DNA of 64,000 nucleotides from Thermosyntropha sp. (lineage in GTDB: Bacteria; Bacillota; Syntrophomonadia; Syntrophomonadales; Syntrophomonadaceae), in the NCBI RefSeq assembly GCF_017656155.1, contig NZ_JACDOH010000002.1, positions 124,001 through 188,000 on the forward strand, in the 5' to 3' direction. The stretch's first letter is position 1, and each line of letters opens with the position of its first letter. The notes beneath the pieces were generated by a model that was not told where the DNA came from, searched no databases, and saw only the letters and a program-made list of their open reading frames with translations. Made by a program: the position numbers and the translations under genes. Below, piece by piece: positions 61,815 through 64,000 of the stretch.

Positions 61815-62969
61815 CTATTTAAATAATAGAAAACGCTTTTTCAAAACTTTATATTCTATCCAGTACCCGGCAAGCATCAAAAGAAATATACTCAAACCCA
61901 ATATCCTTTCATATTTAATCCGATTTTGAAGGTCGTAAATTATTTTTTCCCTTTCCCCCGCAAAATTAAATATATTCTGCTTTTCTTCTTTTATAGAGTT
62001 TATCCGATTATAAGCCCGATTAAGCTCATCCTGTAAATCAAATAGTCTAGTCCACAATCTTATTCTTTCCGCTTTAAGATCCTTAATCTGAGCCTCAAGA
62101 ATATATAACCTTTCTTCTTTTTTTATATTTAAACTTTCATATACAGGTATTCCAACTGCATTGTAAGGTGTTTTCAAGCCCGTAAGCTTACAGACAGTTG
62201 GAACAATATCTAACACCGTAGTTCCCGAAATTCTCACACTTTCAACACATCCCGGTGTATGAATAATCAAAGGTGTAAAGTTACTTGTAGATGAACTGCG
62301 CGGTGAAGCTACAACAATAAGGGAACGATAATAAATATCTTCATTGCGCAGTTCAGCTATAAAGCTGCTCAAAGCCTGATCAAAACTTTTTACAGATTTG
62401 TAATATTCTTTTTCATCTAATGAAAGAAGATTTTCCAAGCAATCATTTAGATAAATAAATGTAAAAAATGGCTTTCGTTCTTTAAATAGTTTAATAGCTT
62501 CTGCCATTACTTCGTTATCAGATTTCATACTATCAAGCATGAAATATTCTTCTTCACTGTGTGCAAAGGTTCTAAGTTTTCCCCCTGACCCATCTACTAC
62601 CAATACAGTTTTTTTCTGCTTTTTTATTACATCAAATAAAGACTCCACCTCTACCTTATCATGACTAGTAATAAATTTATGTTCCTCAGGTAAACACCCG
62701 GTCAAAAGTGAGGCCTGAGCTGCTTCTACGGTTTCAATTTTTAAAGCCAAAGATTTTTCATCCATAAACCCTTCACTTGCTAAATGCTTAATATTATTGC
62801 ATGAAGTGCTGGCAAACCCTTCATAGCTTAATCCATCAACACTTATTATAAAAACATATTCTGGAAAACTGTTCTTTTCATCTTCCTCGGCAACAGCCAG
62901 TTTAGAGGGTGAACTACAAAGTATAAAAAAAATAAATAATAAAAAAAACCCTACCCTTCCAGTTTTCAT
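61815..62969 (-). CDS. Membrane-anchored alkaline-phosphatase-superfamily protein
   Basis: The 384 residues start with a signal peptide or anchor (about 7-25). The next part has YVFIISVDGLSYEGF (metal Asp), AAQASLLTGCLPEEHKFIT (TSxxTG-like nucleophile block, AQASLLTG) and TPLIIHTPGC, typical of type I phosphodiesterase/sulfatase relatives. The usual second DH pair (e.g. DHG) reads SPRSSSTS, so activity is doubtful. A coiled coil (about 285-350) and a C-terminal helix follow. Both ends in the membrane, so the domain is probably outside the cell. Substrate unknown. Confidence 0.7.
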   Translation of the reverse strand: MKTGRVGFFLLFIFFILCSSPSKLAVAEEDEKNSFPEYVFIISVDGLSYEGFASTSCNNIKHLASEGFMDEKSLALKIETVEAAQASLLTGCLPEEHKFITSHDKVEVESLFDVIKKQKKTVLVVDGSGGKLRTFAHSEEEYFMLDSMKSDNEVMAEAIKLFKERKPFFTFIYLNDCLENLLSLDEKEYYKSVKSFDQALSSFIAELRNEDIYYRSLIVVASPRSSSTSNFTPLIIHTPGCVESVRISGTTVLDIVPTVCKLTGLKTPYNAVGIPVYESLNIKKEERLYILEAQIKDLKAERIRLWTRLFDLQDELNRAYNRINSIKEEKQNIFNFAGEREKIIYDLQNRIKYERILGLSIFLLMLAGYWIEYKVLKKRFLLFK

Positions 62970-63041
62970 TTTTATTCCTCCCCCGCCGATTTAGTATAAT
63001 TTGTATTGGGGAGAAAATAAGTTTATGCAGAACGATATTTG

Positions 63042-64000
63042 TTAATATCTTCCACTTCTAAATATAGAATAGGCAAGAACAAATCCTAAAACTACAGCTA
63101 AACCAAAACCTACTTCAACTATAGGTATGCGGCTTAAAATATTGCTGCTTGCTTTATCTATCACCAGGGAAGTTCCAATTATTATACTGGCCAGAATTAT
63201 AGCTAAAGAAAGCCGATTAGACACTATATCAATACGATCAGCAAGCTTTTTTAAATTAGTATGTTCCATTCTTATCTTAAGTTGTCCATCTTCTATGGTT
63301 TTTAAAATATTTTCCATATCCCGGGGAAAAGATTTGGCTAAACTGCCATAATCCATAAATAAATCTTTTATATGACCTTTGATGTTATCAGGAGAAAATT
63401 TGCGCATAAGCAATTTTTTACCATAAGGTTCGGCAATATCAACGATGCTTAACTGCGGATCAAGCTGCGAAACTATTCCCTCAACGGTCATCAACATTTT
63501 AACCACTAGGGACAATTCAGCCGGAAGCCGCATCTGGTATTTAATTGAAAGCTCTACCAACTCCCCTAAAGCTTCAGCCACATTAATATCTGAAAGAGGC
63601 ATTCCATAGTACTTCTGCTGCAATTTTGAGACATCACGCCTCAATTCTTCCTGATTAACATATTGGCTCCCTATCCCTATATCCAGTAAAGCGCGGGTAA
63701 CACCATTAGTATCATAACGCATCATATTTATTATAAGGTTCATTCCTTTTTCTTTTAAAACATCATCAATAACCCCTACTTGCCCAAAATCATAAAGAAT
63801 TATTCTTTCCCCTTCTGCTATGGCAATATTGCCGGGATGAGGATCAGCATGAAAAAAGCCATAATCCCATATTTGTTTAAAAAGTGAATCAACTAAATTT
63901 TGCGCAATCTTTCGGGTATTAAAGCCAGCTTTTTTCAGTTCGATTAAATTTGATATCTTTATCCCCTCAACATACTGCATAGTTAATATTCGGCTTGAGG
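63042..64000 (-). CDS. UbiB/ABC1-family protein kinase-like, partial
   Basis: The frame is open past the right edge (residues ILTMQYVEGIKISNLIEL). HADPHPGNIAIAEGERIILY DFGQVG is the ABC1 catalytic/metal motif (D-H-P-G-N and DFG), the mark of UbiB/ADCK kinases. The C-terminus has two membrane helices (SLAIILASIIIGTSLVI, VGFGLAVVLGFVLAYSIF). Family members help ubiquinone or menaquinone-related lipid metabolism at the membrane; with a menaquinone operon in the same window, a quinone role is plausible. About 320 of 500-560 residues are present. Confidence 0.88.
   Translation of the reverse strand, partial: SSRILTMQYVEGIKISNLIELKKAGFNTRKIAQNLVDSLFKQIWDYGFFHADPHPGNIAIAEGERIILYDFGQVGVIDDVLKEKGMNLIINMMRYDTNGVTRALLDIGIGSQYVNQEELRRDVSKLQQKYYGMPLSDINVAEALGELVELSIKYQMRLPAELSLVVKMLMTVEGIVSQLDPQLSIVDIAEPYGKKLLMRKFSPDNIKGHIKDLFMDYGSLAKSFPRDMENILKTIEDGQLKIRMEHTNLKKLADRIDIVSNRLSLAIILASIIIGTSLVIDKASSNILSRIPIVEVGFGLAVVLGFVLAYSIFRSGRY

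Noticed and set aside
1-64000. CRISPR array or rRNA operon
   Set aside because: No regularly spaced direct repeats of 25-40 bases and no rRNA-like sequence were noticed on reading either strand.

Overview
The window looks like chromosome from an anaerobic, endospore-forming, low-GC Firmicute of the Clostridia type, perhaps a syntrophic fatty-acid or amino-acid user. The evidence is two YheC/YheD spore-associated ATP-grasp proteins, a YyaC-type sporulation protein, a T-box leader, futalosine-route menaquinone genes, 3-hydroxybutyryl-CoA dehydrogenase, indolepyruvate:ferredoxin oxidoreductase and arylacetate-CoA ligase. The genus is inference only. No rRNA genes and no CRISPR array were seen.

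Left core (1-23 kb), mostly minus strand. It holds the start of a TrkA-type K+ regulator, a YchF/Obg-like GTPase, a pfkA-hbd-PH-protein operon, an HtrA protease, and tandem YheC/YheD genes. A small plus-strand DUF523 / PP-loop pair and an SGNH hydrolase follow. The menaquinone operon is mqnE-mqnA-mqnC plus a purine-nucleoside-phosphorylase-like gene, continuing into a UPF0182 membrane protein. After it come a COG3044 ATPase, ddl, tRNA-Trp, ogt, a UPF0180 gene and the fetAB exporter.

Accessory region (about 23-46 kb). This stretch is scarred by decay and mobile elements. It contains a radical SAM pseudogene with a REP-like insert, two secreted proteins, an acyl-CoA synthetase broken by one stop and one frameshift, tRNA-Ala, and remnants of a four-helix membrane protein and of an ADP-ribosylglycohydrolase. 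It also contains an intact GmrSD-like DUF262/DUF1524 enzyme, an HNH fragment, a DUF5655-like fragment, IS3 relics, a complete IS21 element, an IS4 element inserted in a second IS21 relic, and a decayed DUF6431/Mu-type transposon. The best preserved part is a plus-strand type IIS-like restriction-modification operon: HTH-fused methyltransferase, second methyltransferase, AlwI-like endonuclease, then an overlapping gene that joins an 8Fe-8S ferredoxin-like domain to a possible BamHI-like (D...ExE) nuclease domain. That last gene is the strongest candidate for something undescribed. An AbrB/RelE toxin-antitoxin pair and a phage-type HNH fragment close the region.

Right core (46-64 kb), mostly minus strand. 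iorBA, yyaC, a HisC-family aminotransferase, paaK and a sodium:solute symporter together look like an aromatic amino-acid fermentation module. Then come speE, a primosome operon (DnaD-like protein, divergent DnaB-like helicase, small unknown), a beta-CASP RNase, an unknown gene behind a hairpin that covers its RBS, and a T-box-controlled Lrp regulator/aminotransferase pair. A small unknown gene, a membrane-anchored alkaline-phosphatase-fold protein and a UbiB/ABC1 kinase that runs off the right edge finish the window.
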